From Actinobacillus sp. GY-402 (GTDB taxonomy: Bacteria > Pseudomonadota > Gammaproteobacteria > Enterobacterales > Pasteurellaceae): a stretch of DNA of 64,000 bases. Positions 41,326-57,603 of this stretch are shown here, in pieces. The DNA lies in the NCBI RefSeq assembly GCF_014843355.1, contig NZ_CP062137.1, forward strand, positions 1 to 64,000, written 5' to 3'. How positions within the stretch are numbered: position 1 is the first letter of the stretch; every line of letters begins with the position of its first letter. A model generated the notes under the pieces. It saw only the letters and a program-made list of their open reading frames with translations, searched no databases and was not told where the DNA came from. The position numbers and the translations under genes were made by a program.

Positions 41326-42774
41326 GTGGAAAATACGCCCAAAAATGATTCGAGCAATCAGAACGAATTGGATTTAGGTCTCAATTCAAATGAACCGGTT
41401 ACGCCGAGAAGAACGACGACAAACGAACCGTCTTTTTTGAATAAATTTTTCAAGAAAAAAGAAACGGCGACCAACCCGTTTGCCGAGCGTCGCGAGCCGA
41501 CTTTTGGGATGGGTAATACTAATACGACGATCAGTTCCGGAGATGTGGTGAAATCCGTTGCGGCTTCCATGAATAATAATCCGACGAATTACGGCGCAAA
41601 CAACATTAACCCGCAACAACCGACGGCTGCGCCGAATAATCCGACGCAAGATCATCATACGGCAACGACTTATTCCGCGTTCGAAAATCGTCAACAAGAA
41701 GCGGCGTCGGCGCCAAACAACGATTCTCTTCAAACGGAAACCGCAAATTATGCCGAAGCGCCCGCTGAAAGCGAAAAACCGGCAACGGCGAAGCGTTCCA
41801 TTAAAAATCCGGAAGATTGGAAAGTGATGCAAAAATTACCGCACAAACACCGTCGTTTGTTTATCGCCATTGCGGCCGCGGTGATTATTTTAGCGGCGTT
41901 ATTGCTGTTAAAACCGCGTTCTTCCGAAACGGTGGAAGATTTCCAGGCGAACAATAACGGCAATGCGATGCCGATTGAATTCCAATCGTTAGATCCGAAC
42001 AAACCGTTGGAAAATACGGAAGCGGCGACTACCAACAATGTTGAACCCTCACAGGACGTGAACGCACCAGCCGGAGATGTTCAACCGAACGAACAGACGG
42101 CTTCCGGTGTGACCGGAGCGGTATCCGCCGCCGCGGGTGCGGCGGAATCCCGCGCGCAAAATATGGCAAATCAGTCGGCCGAATCGGGAACCGCCGCGAA
42201 TATGCCGGCCGCCGCCGGAAATACGGCGACAACGGCAAATACGACGTCGGCAGCCAATCCACCGGCGAGCCCGGACAACCAGGCTCAATTGAAAGCGGCG
42301 GAACAGGCGCGTTTGGAAAAAGCCCGCGAAGCTCAGCGTAAAGCGGAGCAACAAGCGCAAGCGGCGAAATTAAAAGCCGAGCAACAAGCAAAAGAGAAAG
42401 CCCGCTTGGCACAGCAACAGGCGCAGGCAAAAGCCCAGACTGCGGCAAAAGACAAAACACCTGTCGTCGATGCAAAACCGGCGGGAACTAAAACGGAAGC
42501 GGCGCAATCTAAATCTGCAGGCGGTTCGTCAAAAACCTTGACTGTTCCGTCAGGCACGTCACTGTTCCAGGTTTTCCGTACCAACGGATTGGATATTCGT
42601 GATGCGAATGCGATGACTAAAGCAGCCGGCGCAAGTAACGTATTAAGTAGCTTTAAAGCGAATGATAAAGTCCAGGTTGCGACCAATAGTGAAGGTCGGG
42701 TAAGTACCATGCGTTTATCTGACGGTTCGGTCTTCACTCGTCAGTCAGACGGTACTTATAAATACAGCAAATAA
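41326..42774 (+). CDS. oapA: Opacity-associated protein OapA
   Basis: A 482-residue cell-envelope protein. A long polar, Asn/Thr-rich N-terminal part is followed by one membrane helix (RRLFIAIAAAVIILAALLLL). A very Ala/Gln/Lys-rich, coiled-coil-like region then leads to a C-terminal LysM-like OapA domain (LTVPSGTSLFQVFRTNGLD). In H. influenzae OapA affects colony opacity, colonisation and adherence. The GTG at 41326 is chosen because GAGG lies six bases before it; the in-frame ATG at 41311 has no binding site. It is followed by oapB. Confidence 0.88.
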   Translation: MENTPKNDSSNQNELDLGLNSNEPVTPRRTTTNEPSFLNKFFKKKETATNPFAERREPTFGMGNTNTTISSGDVVKSVAASMNNNPTNYGANNINPQQPTAAPNNPTQDHHTATTYSAFENRQQEAASAPNNDSLQTETANYAEAPAESEKPATAKRSIKNPEDWKVMQKLPHKHRRLFIAIAAAVIILAALLLLKPRSSETVEDFQANNNGNAMPIEFQSLDPNKPLENTEAATTNNVEPSQDVNAPAGDVQPNEQTASGVTGAVSAAAGAAESRAQNMANQSAESGTAANMPAAAGNTATTANTTSAANPPASPDNQAQLKAAEQARLEKAREAQRKAEQQAQAAKLKAEQQAKEKARLAQQQAQAKAQTAAKDKTPVVDAKPAGTKTEAAQSKSAGGSSKTLTVPSGTSLFQVFRTNGLDIRDANAMTKAAGASNVLSSFKANDKVQVATNSEGRVSTMRLSDGSVFTRQSDGTYKYSK

Positions 42775-42785
42775 GGAAAACGACC

Positions 42786-43175
42786 GTGAAAACGACCGCA
42801 CTTTTTCTGTTCACATTACTTTTGGCGGGATGTTCCCATAATATTCTCCCTCAGCCCGTTGAGTCGAAACCGAAGCCGCCAACCGCGGTCTTAGACAAAA
42901 CCAAGCAAACCGGAGCCGCCATTCGTTATGTTTGCAAAGACGATAAAGAAGTGCGGGTCGTACGCGAGAAGGTTTTGAACAGAAAATCGGCGAAAAACAT
43001 GGAAGCCATTTATCTGACTTTCGGGCAATCGACGGAAAAATTAAAATCTACCGTGTCTGAAAGCGGAAAAGTTTATACCAATATTCATTTGCGCTGGATA
43101 GAGCGAGTGGGCGGCGCGAACACGCTGACAAACAGCGTCGGTGTGGTTTTGGCGGATGTTTGTGTGGCGCAGTAA
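42786..43175 (+). CDS. oapB: Opacity-associated lipoprotein OapB
   Basis: A 129-residue lipoprotein precursor with a GTG start and lipobox LLLAGC (cysteine at residue 16). The mature part is a short domain ending in VVLADVC. It follows oapA by 11 bases with AAGGA as ribosome binding site, the Haemophilus oapAB order. In H. influenzae oapB is needed for expression of the OapA phenotype. An uptake signal at 42795 encodes TAL in the signal peptide. Confidence 0.87.
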   Translation: MKTTALFLFTLLLAGCSHNILPQPVESKPKPPTAVLDKTKQTGAAIRYVCKDDKEVRVVREKVLNRKSAKNMEAIYLTFGQSTEKLKSTVSESGKVYTNIHLRWIERVGGANTLTNSVGVVLADVCVAQ

Positions 43176-43252
43176 GTTCGTTTAACCGATAAAAGTGCGG
43201 TCAAAAAAACGAAAGTTTTTTTAATTTATAGAGAGAGTTGAAAACTGGTAGT

Positions 43253-43281
43253 AAAAAAAAGGAGCTTTAAGCTCCTTTTTT
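43253..43281. terminator. Bidirectional terminator between oapB and ftsP
   Basis: AAAAAAAGGAGC, loop TTTAA, GCTCCTTTTTT. The symmetric A/T flanks allow termination of the convergent genes on both strands. A lone uptake signal is at 43193. Confidence 0.85.
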
Positions 43282-43303
43282 GTATCATTCGACGGCGGCA
43301 CGA

Positions 43304-44704
43304 TTATTGCACTACAATCAATCCCAGCGCGCCTTTGTCCGCCTGCATTAAATCCGCCGAACCGAAAATAAACGGTTGGGAATTAGAGGCCGAATTATCG
43401 AATTTAACCAGGATTTTCGCGGTTTTGTCGAACCATAAGGTATCCTGCCATACCAGTTCGTTGCCCGGCGTTGCAACGTCATCTCGGCTTTCCACTACAA
43501 ATTTTGCCCCTTGAATGCGGAATCCCATGGCGTTAGCGGCGCTTAGCGTCCAGCGTTCTACCGAACCCTGTTTGGCGTTGACATCAATTCGGCGCGGATC
43601 GAAGCGTTTACTGTTGATCATGGCGTTTTCCGTATCGAAATGGAACGTGCGCTCTTGTGCGATTTGACTCGGCATGGCGGCCGTCACGCTAGGGCGATAA
43701 CTCGGTTTTCCGTTGAATACGGACAGTAACCCTTCCGGACGCAGTTCCAATACTCTGTTATCCGCCAATTCGCCGTTATCATTGAAAAACAGCTCGACTT
43801 TGTCGATAAAAGATCGTTTTTTGCCCGCAAGCAGCGACACGTTGCCGCCTTCGTTTAAATCCACCAGAATTTCAATCCGTTCACCCGTGCCGACAAATAC
43901 GGATTTAACGGTTTTGGCTTCGGGCAGGAAGCCTTGATCTTTGGCAATCAGCAAAAATTCCCGTTCATCGTCAAACTGCAAAGAATAACCGCGCGACACG
44001 GAGGCGTTCAGAATACGCAGGCGAATCCAGCCGCGTCCCACATTGATGAATGGCGCCTCTTGTCCGTTGACAAACAGGCGATCACCGTAAAAGTGCGGTT
44101 CGTTTTGCTGAAATAATTGGGCGCCTTCTTGGTTCAGGTGTAAATCCTGCAGAATCAGCGGAATATCGTTAACGCCGTATTTATTCGGTAATTGCGCCTG
44201 ACGGCTTTCGTCGTCTTCAATAATCCACATGCCCACTAAGCCGCGATAGTTCTGATAAGCGGAACTTGCCAGCGAACAGGAATGATAATAACAGGTGGCG
44301 GCGGTTTGGCTAATCGGCACGATCGGCGACCAGCTTTGTTGCGGTTTCAGACTGTGTCCGATCCCGCCCAGAATATCGCTGTTGGTTTGCAGCCCCTGAA
44401 TATTCATCGCGACGGCCTGGGGCAGATTATTGCGGTAATTTAATTTGACAAAGTCGCCTTTACGCACTCGCACGGTCGGGCCGAGGTATTGTCCGTTGAA
44501 CCCCCAGACCTCGACCAATTGGTTATCGACCAGTCTGATTTGTGTACTTTCAAAGCCCAGAAAGACGGGTTTACCGCGGCGGCTTTCGAGCAGCGGCGGA
44601 ATAACCAGCGGTTGGTTTGTTGCCGCCAGTAAAGGGGCGGGCAGGGCCGAAAATGCGGTAGCAATCAGCGTTTTTTTGAACAAAAATCGGCGAGAATAAT
44701 CCAT
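43304..44704 (-). CDS. ftsP: Cell division protein FtsP (SufI)
   Basis: A 466-residue periplasmic protein with a Tat signal peptide (SRRFLFK, residues 4-10, cleavage near residue 28). It has the three-cupredoxin layout of multicopper oxidases but lacks the HxH copper ligands, for example YYHSCS where an oxidase would have HxH. E. coli FtsP stabilises the divisome under stress. It lies three bases after plsC, the conserved plsC-ftsP order. Confidence 0.92.
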   Translation of the reverse strand: MDYSRRFLFKKTLIATAFSALPAPLLAATNQPLVIPPLLESRRGKPVFLGFESTQIRLVDNQLVEVWGFNGQYLGPTVRVRKGDFVKLNYRNNLPQAVAMNIQGLQTNSDILGGIGHSLKPQQSWSPIVPISQTAATCYYHSCSLASSAYQNYRGLVGMWIIEDDESRQAQLPNKYGVNDIPLILQDLHLNQEGAQLFQQNEPHFYGDRLFVNGQEAPFINVGRGWIRLRILNASVSRGYSLQFDDEREFLLIAKDQGFLPEAKTVKSVFVGTGERIEILVDLNEGGNVSLLAGKKRSFIDKVELFFNDNGELADNRVLELRPEGLLSVFNGKPSYRPSVTAAMPSQIAQERTFHFDTENAMINSKRFDPRRIDVNAKQGSVERWTLSAANAMGFRIQGAKFVVESRDDVATPGNELVWQDTLWFDKTAKILVKFDNSASNSQPFIFGSADLMQADKGALGLIVVQ

Positions 44705-44707
44705 AAT

Positions 44708-45433
44708 TTATTCCTTTGCTTGCGCAATTTCCGCATCTAATTCGGCAATGCGTTTTTTCATCACATCATGGCAGTACTCGGCAAATTCACGCACGTTTTC
44801 TTTACTGAATCGGCTGGAATCGATGGGATCCATAATTTCGCAAATCACTTTGCCGTTGTCCCAGCGGTTTAAATCTATTTTGTTGTGAGTGGTGGAACAA
44901 ATAACCGGCACCACCGGCACGCCGGCGATTAACGCGGTATAAAACGCACCGGTTTTAAACGGCAGCAATCCGCGGCCGCGGCTGCGCGTGCCTTCCGGAA
45001 ACATAAAAATACTCAAATCGTCTTCATTGATGTGTTGCGCGACACGCGTCATTGTGCTGTGTGCTTTGCTGCGATTTTCACGGTCAATAAAAATGTTGCC
45101 CGTCGCCCAATACAAAATGCCGAAAAAAGGCACCCAAATCAGGCTTTTTTTGCCCACCGAAACCGTACGCGGCATCACCATATAAGAAATCGTCACCATA
45201 TCGTAATTGTTTTGGTGATTACCGATATAAATACAACGTCCCACTTTATCCGCATCTTTGGGAAAACGGTGTTCCACGTTTAATCCGAACAAAGGCGACA
45301 AACGCCCGAACCAGCGCGCCATGACGCCGACGTTATTCGGGTTTTTAAAGCGAATGAGAGAATAAACGGTGCCGATCAGGCAAATCAGAATACAACAGAT
45401 AACAACGAGGATGATACGACAGATTTTTAACAT
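44708..45433 (-). CDS. plsC: 1-acyl-glycerol-3-phosphate acyltransferase
   Basis: A 241-residue membrane enzyme that makes phosphatidic acid. The catalytic HX4D motif is in GNHQNNYDM, and the glycerol-phosphate motif is FPEGTRSRG. One N-terminal helix is visible (ICRIILVVICCILICLIG). The ATG at 45433 follows AAAGGA; an open frame reaches 45532 but would overlap the divergent lpxH start. Confidence 0.95.
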   Translation of the reverse strand: MLKICRIILVVICCILICLIGTVYSLIRFKNPNNVGVMARWFGRLSPLFGLNVEHRFPKDADKVGRCIYIGNHQNNYDMVTISYMVMPRTVSVGKKSLIWVPFFGILYWATGNIFIDRENRSKAHSTMTRVAQHINEDDLSIFMFPEGTRSRGRGLLPFKTGAFYTALIAGVPVVPVICSTTHNKIDLNRWDNGKVICEIMDPIDSSRFSKENVREFAEYCHDVMKKRIAELDAEIAQAKE

Positions 45434-45544
45434 AAATTGGCGTCCTTTTGGAAATTTGGTAAAGTATAGCGAAATTAGCGGGTATTTTCTATTTTTAATC
45501 GGTTTTTCCCGTTGTTTTTCCGCGTTATTCAATCAGGATTTTTC

Positions 45545-46252
45545 ATGCATAAAACCTATTTTATCGCCGATTTACATCTCTCGGAAACTCGTCCGAATTT
45601 GACCGCACTTTTCGTGGATTTTATGCGGCATCGCGCGCCCGAAGCGGATGCGGTGTATATTCTGGGCGATTTATTCGATTTCTGGATTGGCGACGATGAA
45701 CGTTCGCCGTTGATTGATACGGTGAAGCACGAAATTCGCGAGGTGGTGAAACAGGGCGTACCTTGTTATTTTATTCACGGTAATCGCGATTTTTTATTGG
45801 GCGAACGCTTTGCCGCCGATTGCGGTTTGCAATTGTTGCCGGAGTATCAGGTGATTGATTTATACGGCGAGCCGACTTTGCTTTGTCACGGCGATACGCT
45901 TTGTACCGATGATCTTGACTATCAGGCGTTTCGTCGCAAAGTGCATCAGCCCTGGCTGCAATGGTTGTTCCACCGTTTGCCGTTAAAAGTGCGGTTAAAA
46001 ATCGCACGGAATATTCGGGCGAAAAGCCTTCAGGATAAGCAAAGCAAAAGCCGGGCGATGATGGATGTGAATGCTGAATTCACCCGGCGAATGTTTGATC
46101 GGTTTCAGGTGAAACGTTTGATTCACGGGCATACGCACCGGCAAAATATTCACCAAATTCCACCGCACTTTGAACGCATTGTCTTGGGCGATTGGGGAGA
46201 CAAGGCCTCCATTTTGGAAGTAACTCCGCAGCGTATCCGGTTTCAACAATAA
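45545..46252 (+). CDS. lpxH: UDP-2,3-diacylglucosamine hydrolase
   Basis: A 235-residue calcineurin-type phosphoesterase of lipid A synthesis that yields lipid X. The metal ligands are visible as [22 protein letters not shown] and HGHTH. The ATG at 45545 has CAGGAT upstream. It is divergent from plsC, so phospholipid and lipid A genes are side by side. Three uptake signals (45602, 45987, 46162) are packed into this short gene. Confidence 0.96.
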   Translation: MHKTYFIADLHLSETRPNLTALFVDFMRHRAPEADAVYILGDLFDFWIGDDERSPLIDTVKHEIREVVKQGVPCYFIHGNRDFLLGERFAADCGLQLLPEYQVIDLYGEPTLLCHGDTLCTDDLDYQAFRRKVHQPWLQWLFHRLPLKVRLKIARNIRAKSLQDKQSKSRAMMDVNAEFTRRMFDRFQVKRLIHGHTHRQNIHQIPPHFERIVLGDWGDKASILEVTPQRIRFQQ

Positions 46253-46281
46253 AAAAAGCCCGCGTTCAGGCGGGCTTTTTT
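46252..46281. terminator. Terminator between lpxH and cysZ
   Basis: AAAAAAGCCCGC, loop GTTCAG, GCGGGCTTTTTT. It starts at the lpxH stop codon and is symmetric, so it can end both convergent genes. Confidence 0.88.
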
Positions 46282-46307
46282 CCGTTTGTGGATGCGTTAT
46301 TTGGAAA

Positions 46308-47153
46308 TCACGTCGTTGCCGGCACTCGGTTTGATGTCCGTTCCCGCGGCGTTCCGTTGTTCGGGGGAAGTGCGGTAGAATTTTGTGTTGTTTTATATTG
46401 TTTCGGGTTATACAGTTCGCGCCGATAAGTGTCCACCCACATTGCGGTTGCGCCGCATACCGCCACCGGAATGACCACCAAATTAATCACCGGGGTAAAG
46501 GTACAAAGCGTGATCAATGAACCGAAAATCAGACTTTGCGTGCGGTTTTCCTTCAACTTGACACGCATGGTTCGAAAAGAAATTTTATGGTTATCGAAAG
46601 GATAATCGCAATATTGAATCGCCATCATCCATGCCCCGAACAGGAAGGCCGCAATCGGCACGGCGGTTTGCCCGAGAATGGGCATAAAACCTAATAAAAA
46701 CAAAGCGATATAAATGGGAACGCTATACACCAGTTTCTGCCATTCCCGCGCCAGCATGCGCGGAATATCTTTTATGAAATCCGCGATGTTTGTGTCCAGC
46801 AACACTTCGCCCGTCAGCATTTTTTCGACTTTTTCAGCCAGTAAACCGTTAAACGGCGCGGCGATAAAGCCGGATAACATGGCGAAAGAGAAGTAGAACA
46901 AAATGAGAATCATGGCGAGGGAAGTGACGAACATAACGGAACTTAACCAATCCAGCCAGTTCGGTAAAAAGCTCATAATCCAGTCAATCATGCCACGGAT
47001 TTGAGTGACGAAAATCCACAGCAGCCCAATCATTAACACAATATTGAGCAAGATCGGCATAACCACGAAACGGCGTAATCCGGGCTGAGTGATTAAATGC
47101 CAGCCGGTAACAAAGTAATGAAAACCCGACTTTACTTCATTTTCTGCAATCAT
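46308..47153 (-). CDS. cysZ: Sulfate transporter CysZ
   Basis: A 281-residue inner-membrane protein of the EI24/CysZ family with four main hydrophobic segments. Conserved segments include [20 protein letters not shown] and [16 protein letters not shown]. CysZ imports sulfate for cysteine synthesis. The polar C-terminal tail of about 25 residues (after NPKQYKTTQ) is longer than usual. It is divergent from zipA as in E. coli. An uptake signal at 46368 is in the tail. Confidence 0.93.
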   Translation of the reverse strand: MIAENEVKSGFHYFVTGWHLITQPGLRRFVVMPILLNIVLMIGLLWIFVTQIRGMIDWIMSFLPNWLDWLSSVMFVTSLAMILILFYFSFAMLSGFIAAPFNGLLAEKVEKMLTGEVLLDTNIADFIKDIPRMLAREWQKLVYSVPIYIALFLLGFMPILGQTAVPIAAFLFGAWMMAIQYCDYPFDNHKISFRTMRVKLKENRTQSLIFGSLITLCTFTPVINLVVIPVAVCGATAMWVDTYRRELYNPKQYKTTQNSTALPPNNGTPRERTSNRVPATT

Positions 47154-47318
47154 TTTTATCCTTTTTTCTTCAGTGAAACCGCTATTAAGGTACGGTTAAA
47201 AAATGCAAATTTCAAGATCCACAAATCCGTTAAATATGGTAAGCTAACAGCAATTTTGAAACTGTTCTTACATCCCTCGGGGTGAATGGTTAGGCTGTCA
47301 AAAAAAGGAAAAGTTGCA

Positions 47319-50460
<3,142 letters not shown>

Positions 50461-50482
50461 ACGGATTGAAAGCGGATAAAAC

Positions 50483-50525
50483 AAAAGTGCGGTCAAAAAA
50501 CGTTTTATTTTTTGGCCGCACTTTT
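50483..50525. terminator. Uptake-signal hairpin between ligA and the entericidin gene
   Basis: AAAAGTGCGGTCAAAAAA (50483-50500) and TTTTTTGGCCGCACTTTT (50508-50525) pair with one G-U position. The right arm is a one-base variant of the uptake signal. It lies between convergent genes. Confidence 0.8.
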
Positions 50526-50536
50526 CGTATGCGCGA

Positions 50537-50665
50537 TTAATTGACGATTTGTTCCATTTTTTCGCCGGCGCTTTGAATGTCTTTGCCCACGCCTTTGGTG
50601 GTTTCGCATGCCGTTAAGGTGAAAATAAATGCGCCTGCAACAAATAATGAAATCAATTTTTTCAT
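50537..50665 (-). CDS. Entericidin-like small lipoprotein
   Basis: A 42-residue precursor: MKKLISLFVAGAFIFTLTAC is the signal peptide and lipobox with the acylated cysteine at residue 20. The mature part ETTKGVGKDIQSAGEKMEQ closely resembles the EcnA/EcnB entericidins (family pattern ACNTTxGxGxDI). Mature entericidins are short amphipathic lipoproteins linked to envelope stress and lysis. AAGGGG precedes the ATG by eight bases. It is a single gene, with no second entericidin frame next to it. Confidence 0.85.
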   Translation of the reverse strand: MKKLISLFVAGAFIFTLTACETTKGVGKDIQSAGEKMEQIVN

Positions 50666-50742
50666 GGTTTATACCCCTTATTTTATGTTGGATTAACGGC
50701 GTTATTTTACTCAATATCGCCGGAAGCTAAAAGGATTTTATT

Positions 50743-51345
50743 TTAATCCGCGGGTTGCCGATTATGCAATTTTCCCATTTTCTGTTTGAAATGGCGGCGG
50801 CACAAGGACAAATAGCGATCGTTGCCGCCGATTTGAATCTGTTCGCCGTCTTTAACCACTTCGCCGCGTTCGTTGAGTCGCACCACAAAATTTGCCTTAC
50901 GTCCGCATTCGCAAATGGTTTTAAGCTCTTCCAACTGATCCGCCCAGGCCAGCAAATATTGGCTGCCTTCGAATAAATTACCTTGGAAATCCGTGCGAAT
51001 ACCGTAACAAAGTACGGGAATATTCAGCTCGTCCACCACGTCGGAAAGTTGATACACCTGTTCTTTGGTTAGAAATTGCGCTTCGTCCAACAACACGCAA
51101 CTTAGTTTTTCCGCGCGGTGGTGAGCCTCAATTTCCCGGTGGAAATCGGTTTCGGCATTAAACAAATGCGCCTGCGCGCTGATCCCGATGCGGGATGTGA
51201 TTTTCCCCGCGCCGAAACGATCGTCAATGGCAGCGGTGTAAAGCATGACGTTCATGGCGCGTTCGCGGTAGTTATAGGCGGACTGCAGCAAAGTGGTGGA
51301 TTTGCCGGCGTTCATGGTGGAATAATAAAAATAAAGTTTTGCCAT
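50743..51345 (-). CDS. tdk: Thymidine kinase
   Basis: A 200-residue type II thymidine kinase that salvages thymidine to dTMP. The P-loop is STMNAGKST (about 9-17), the DEAQ motif is LLDEAQFL, and the zinc-binding cysteines are in CECG and near SLCRRHF. The ATG at 51345 gives the conserved MAKLYFYYS start. It lies 33 bases after rlmB on the same strand and may be the last gene of rnr-rlmB-tdk. Confidence 0.95.
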   Translation of the reverse strand: MAKLYFYYSTMNAGKSTTLLQSAYNYRERAMNVMLYTAAIDDRFGAGKITSRIGISAQAHLFNAETDFHREIEAHHRAEKLSCVLLDEAQFLTKEQVYQLSDVVDELNIPVLCYGIRTDFQGNLFEGSQYLLAWADQLEELKTICECGRKANFVVRLNERGEVVKDGEQIQIGGNDRYLSLCRRHFKQKMGKLHNRQPAD

Positions 51346-51378
51346 TTTTACGTTATTGATGAACGGACGATATTTCAA

Positions 51379-52116
51379 TTAAGCCAGACGTTGGCGTACG
51401 ATTTCAAACAGGCAGACGCCGGCGGCGACGGAAACGTTCAGCGAAGAGACGCTGCCTGCCATCGGAATACTGATGAGCTGGTCGCAACATTCGCGGGTTA
51501 GACGGCGCATTCCGTCGCCTTCCGCGCCCATCACCAAGGCAAGCGAACCGGTCAGCCGGGTTTGGTAAAGGGTTTCTGTGGCTTCACCAGCCGTGCCGAC
51601 TACCCAGACGTTATGAGATTGCTGAATATCGCGCAGCGTTCGCGCCAGATTGGTGACGCGGATTAACGGTAAAACTTCCGCCGCACCGCAAGCCACTTTA
51701 CGGGCGATTGACGTGAGCTGTGCCGATTTGTCTTTAGGAACAATCACGGCGTCCACTCCCGCCGCATCCGCTGTGCGCAGACAGGCGCCTAAATTGTGAG
51801 GATCGGTAACACCGTCCAGCACCAGCAATAACGGATTCGGCTTGCCGTTTAGGATCTTCTCGAGATCGGCTTCATTCAGCTCTTTTGCCGGTTGCACCCG
51901 TGCAATAATGCCCTGATGGACTTCGCCCTGCGCCTTGTTATCCATGGTTTGACGGTTTAAAAATTGTACCGAAACGCCCAATTCGTGCAGTTCGTTTAAT
52001 AACGGCTGAAGTCGTTTGTCATCGCGGCCTTTAAGGGCATAAACCTCGATCACCCGCTCCGGCGTGCGTTCGAGAAAAGATTTTACGGCGTGAATGCCGT
52101 AGATATTGTCGGACAT
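51379..52116 (-). CDS. rlmB: 23S rRNA Gm2251 2'-O-methyltransferase
   Basis: A 245-residue SpoU/TrmH-family enzyme with a knotted SAM site. Motif 1 is near [16 protein letters not shown], motif 2 is [15 protein letters not shown], and motif 3 is [19 protein letters not shown]. It follows rnr by 44 bases, as in E. coli. Confidence 0.95.
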   Translation of the reverse strand: MSDNIYGIHAVKSFLERTPERVIEVYALKGRDDKRLQPLLNELHELGVSVQFLNRQTMDNKAQGEVHQGIIARVQPAKELNEADLEKILNGKPNPLLLVLDGVTDPHNLGACLRTADAAGVDAVIVPKDKSAQLTSIARKVACGAAEVLPLIRVTNLARTLRDIQQSHNVWVVGTAGEATETLYQTRLTGSLALVMGAEGDGMRRLTRECCDQLISIPMAGSVSSLNVSVAAGVCLFEIVRQRLA

Positions 52117-52160
52117 GTCATTTCCTTTTTGTTATAGCCTGCCGTCTGCAAGCGAACATA

Positions 52161-54557
52161 TTATTTTTTCTTCGTCTTTGCGCCGGAGGCTTTTTTACCG
52201 AAAACCTTGGAATTTTTTCCCGCACTTTTTTCTTTTTTCAGCTTGCCTTTGCTTTTAGGCTCGGAAAGTGCGGTCAATTTTGCCCGAGTTTTTGCGGTTT
52301 TGCCCGGACGGCGCGGTTGACGTTCGCTGGAGACTAACGAGAAATCCACCTGACGGTTTTCCAGATTCGCCGCTTCCACCCGCACGCGCACTTTATCGCC
52401 CAAACGATACAGCATGCCGCTGTTCTCGCCGATTAAACGCTGTCCGGCGCCGTCATATTGGTAGTAATCGTTGTCCAGCGTGGAAACGTGCACTAAGCCG
52501 TCGATGAACAAATCGTCCAGCCGCACGAACAGCCCGAAACTGGTGACGGAAGAAATAATGCCGTCGAATTCTTCGCCGATATGATCCTGCATGTATTCGC
52601 ATTTCAGCCAGTCGGAGACTTCCCGCGTGGCGTCGTCGGCGCGGCGTTCCGTCATGGAACAATGTTCGCCCAGTTCCGCCATTTCGTCCGCGTTGTAATG
52701 ATAACCGCCGGTTTCTGTGTTGCGGCGAGTGCCGCCTTTCGCTTTGGCAAGTAAATATTTGATACCGCGGTGCAGGGTTAAATCCGGATAACGACGGATC
52801 GGCGAAGTGAAATGGGCGTATTCGTCCAACGCCAATCCGAAGTGCCCGATGTTATCCGGTTCGTACATAGCTTGACTGAGCGAGCGTAACAGCATGGTTT
52901 GAATCAGTTCGGCGTCGGGGCGTTCTTTCACTTGATTCAGCAATTGCGCGTAATCGTTGGTGCTCGGCTTGGCGCCGCCGCCTAAAGACAAGCCCAATTC
53001 TGCCAAAAAGGCGCGAAAAGCCGTGAGTTTTTCTTCGCTCGGCCCGGCGTGAATCCGGTACAAGGCCGGTTCTTCGTGGCGTTCCATAAAATTTGCCGCC
53101 GAAATGTTGGCTAAAATCATACATTCTTCGATGATTTTATGCGCGTCGTTGCGTTCCACCGCTTCAATGCGATCGATTCGTCCCATTTCGTTGAAAATAA
53201 ATTTGCTTTCGACGGTTTCGAAATCAATGGCACCCCGTTTATGACGGGCGGCGAGCAGCGCTTTGTACATGGCGTGCAACTCTTCGATATGCGGGACTAA
53301 GGCGGCATAACGATGGCGTAATTCTTCGTCGCCTTCCAGAATTTTCGCTACTTTGGTGTAGGTTAAGCGGGCGTGGGAATTCATCACCGCTTCGTAGAAT
53401 TGATAACCTTTCAGCAGACCTTTTTCGTTGATTTGCATTTCGCATACCATACACAAACGATCCACCTGCGGATTAAGGGAACACAAGCCGTTAGATAAAA
53501 TTTCCGGCAACATCGGCACGACGCGGTTCGGAAAATAAACCGAATTGCCGCGGTTGCGCGCTTCGCCGTCTAACGCCGTGCGTAAGCGTACGTAATAACT
53601 GACGTCGGCAATGGCAACCCATAAACGCCAGCCTTTTTTTTCTTTGCGGCAGTAGACGGCGTCGTCGAAATCGCGGGCGTCTTCGCCGTCAATGGTCACT
53701 AACGGCAGATCGCATAAATTAATGCGCCCCGCTTTCGCTTCCGGCGGCACTTCTTCGGTAAATTTTTTGATGTATTTTTCTACCGCAGGCGGGAACACAT
53801 GAGGAATATCATGGTTACGCAGAGCGATTTCCACCTCCATGCCTTTTGCCATGTTATCGCCTAAAATTTCGGTGACAGCGCCTACGGGCTGGCTGAAATT
53901 CGCAGTGCGCGGTTTCAATTCCACCACGACCACCTGCCCCATACGCGCGCCTTTGCGATCTTCGTTCGGCACCAGAATATCCCGCGCAATGCGGCTATCG
54001 TCCGGCACGACATAACCGATTCCGTCCTCCAGGAAAAAACGACCGACAATTTGTTTTTTGCGATTTTCCAGCACACGTACGATACGCACTTCCTGGCGCC
54101 CTTTACGGTCCAGCACGGTGGGTTGAGCAAGCACAAAATCGCCGTGCATCACACGTTGCATTTGAGCGTTGGGAATGAATAAATCTTTTTTATCCGTCCG
54201 GCCTTCAACCTGCAGAAAACCGTAACCGTCTCGATGTCCGATCACCGTACCTTTGAGTAAATCCATTTTTTCCGGCAACGCATAACATTTTCGTTTGGTA
54301 AATACCAACTGGCCGTCGTTTTCCATGGCGCGTAAACGGCGGCGCACCGCTTCCGTGCGTTCGTCGTCTTTAATGCCGAAAATGGTCAGCAATTCCTCGC
54401 GGCTTACGGGGCGGTTTTGTTCGCGGATAATTTGCAGAATAAATTCGCGACTCGGAATCGGATTGTCGTATTTCGCCTGTTCTTTTTGATAATTCGGATC
54501 AAGATGAATCGAATCCATAAGTGCGGTCGGTTTTTTTGCCGTTTTTTTGCGTGGCAT
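52161..54557 (-). CDS. rnr: Exoribonuclease R
   Basis: A 798-residue 3'-5' exonuclease that degrades structured RNA. An N-terminal helix-turn-helix and two cold-shock domains precede the RNB catalytic domain ([16 protein letters not shown] near residue 290). An S1 domain follows (about 650-730), then a lysine-rich tail. Full length. Uptake signals at 52266 and 54519 fall in the low-complexity tail and in the extreme N-terminus. Confidence 0.96.
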   Translation of the reverse strand: MPRKKTAKKPTALMDSIHLDPNYQKEQAKYDNPIPSREFILQIIREQNRPVSREELLTIFGIKDDERTEAVRRRLRAMENDGQLVFTKRKCYALPEKMDLLKGTVIGHRDGYGFLQVEGRTDKKDLFIPNAQMQRVMHGDFVLAQPTVLDRKGRQEVRIVRVLENRKKQIVGRFFLEDGIGYVVPDDSRIARDILVPNEDRKGARMGQVVVVELKPRTANFSQPVGAVTEILGDNMAKGMEVEIALRNHDIPHVFPPAVEKYIKKFTEEVPPEAKAGRINLCDLPLVTIDGEDARDFDDAVYCRKEKKGWRLWVAIADVSYYVRLRTALDGEARNRGNSVYFPNRVVPMLPEILSNGLCSLNPQVDRLCMVCEMQINEKGLLKGYQFYEAVMNSHARLTYTKVAKILEGDEELRHRYAALVPHIEELHAMYKALLAARHKRGAIDFETVESKFIFNEMGRIDRIEAVERNDAHKIIEECMILANISAANFMERHEEPALYRIHAGPSEEKLTAFRAFLAELGLSLGGGAKPSTNDYAQLLNQVKERPDAELIQTMLLRSLSQAMYEPDNIGHFGLALDEYAHFTSPIRRYPDLTLHRGIKYLLAKAKGGTRRNTETGGYHYNADEMAELGEHCSMTERRADDATREVSDWLKCEYMQDHIGEEFDGIISSVTSFGLFVRLDDLFIDGLVHVSTLDNDYYQYDGAGQRLIGENSGMLYRLGDKVRVRVEAANLENRQVDFSLVSSERQPRRPGKTAKTRAKLTALSEPKSKGKLKKEKSAGKNSKVFGKKASGAKTKKK

Positions 54558-54617
54558 GAGATTTTCCTCGTTGGAAATGAATGAAGTAAGTTTGACAGCT
54601 TGAGCGGGTTAAAGCAA

Positions 54618-54643
54618 GAAAAATCCCAGCGGATGCCGGGATT
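54618..54643 (-). terminator. Terminator after nanQ
   Basis: On the minus strand AATCCCGGC, loop ATCC, GCTGGGATT with one G-U pair, followed by TTTTC. It separates nanQ from rnr. Confidence 0.75.
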
Positions 54644-54650
54644 GAGAAGG

Positions 54651-57520
<2,870 letters not shown>

Positions 57521-57533
57521 TTTGTAAAATTCG

Positions 57534-57566
57534 ACCGCACTTTGGTAATTTAAGGCAAAGTGCGGT
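57534..57566 (+). terminator. Inverted uptake-signal pair between pnp and nlpI
   Basis: ACCGCACTTTG (57534-57544) and CAAAGTGCGGT (57556-57566) form an 11-bp stem with an 11-base loop, followed by TGTATTTTC. Both arms are exact uptake signals. It may partly terminate pnp. Confidence 0.6.
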
Positions 57567-57603
57567 TGTATTTTCGAATTTTTTATCCTAAGGCATTTCT
57601 TAA

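Noticed and set aside
47097-47285. Open frame of 62 codons in the cysZ-zipA spacer
   Set aside because: Overlaps the cysZ start antisense and has no ribosome binding site or recognisable domain.
50505-50714. Minus-strand frame of 69 codons in the ligA-tdk gap
   Set aside because: It is the wrong frame over the entericidin-like gene, which has the signal peptide, lipobox and ribosome binding site.
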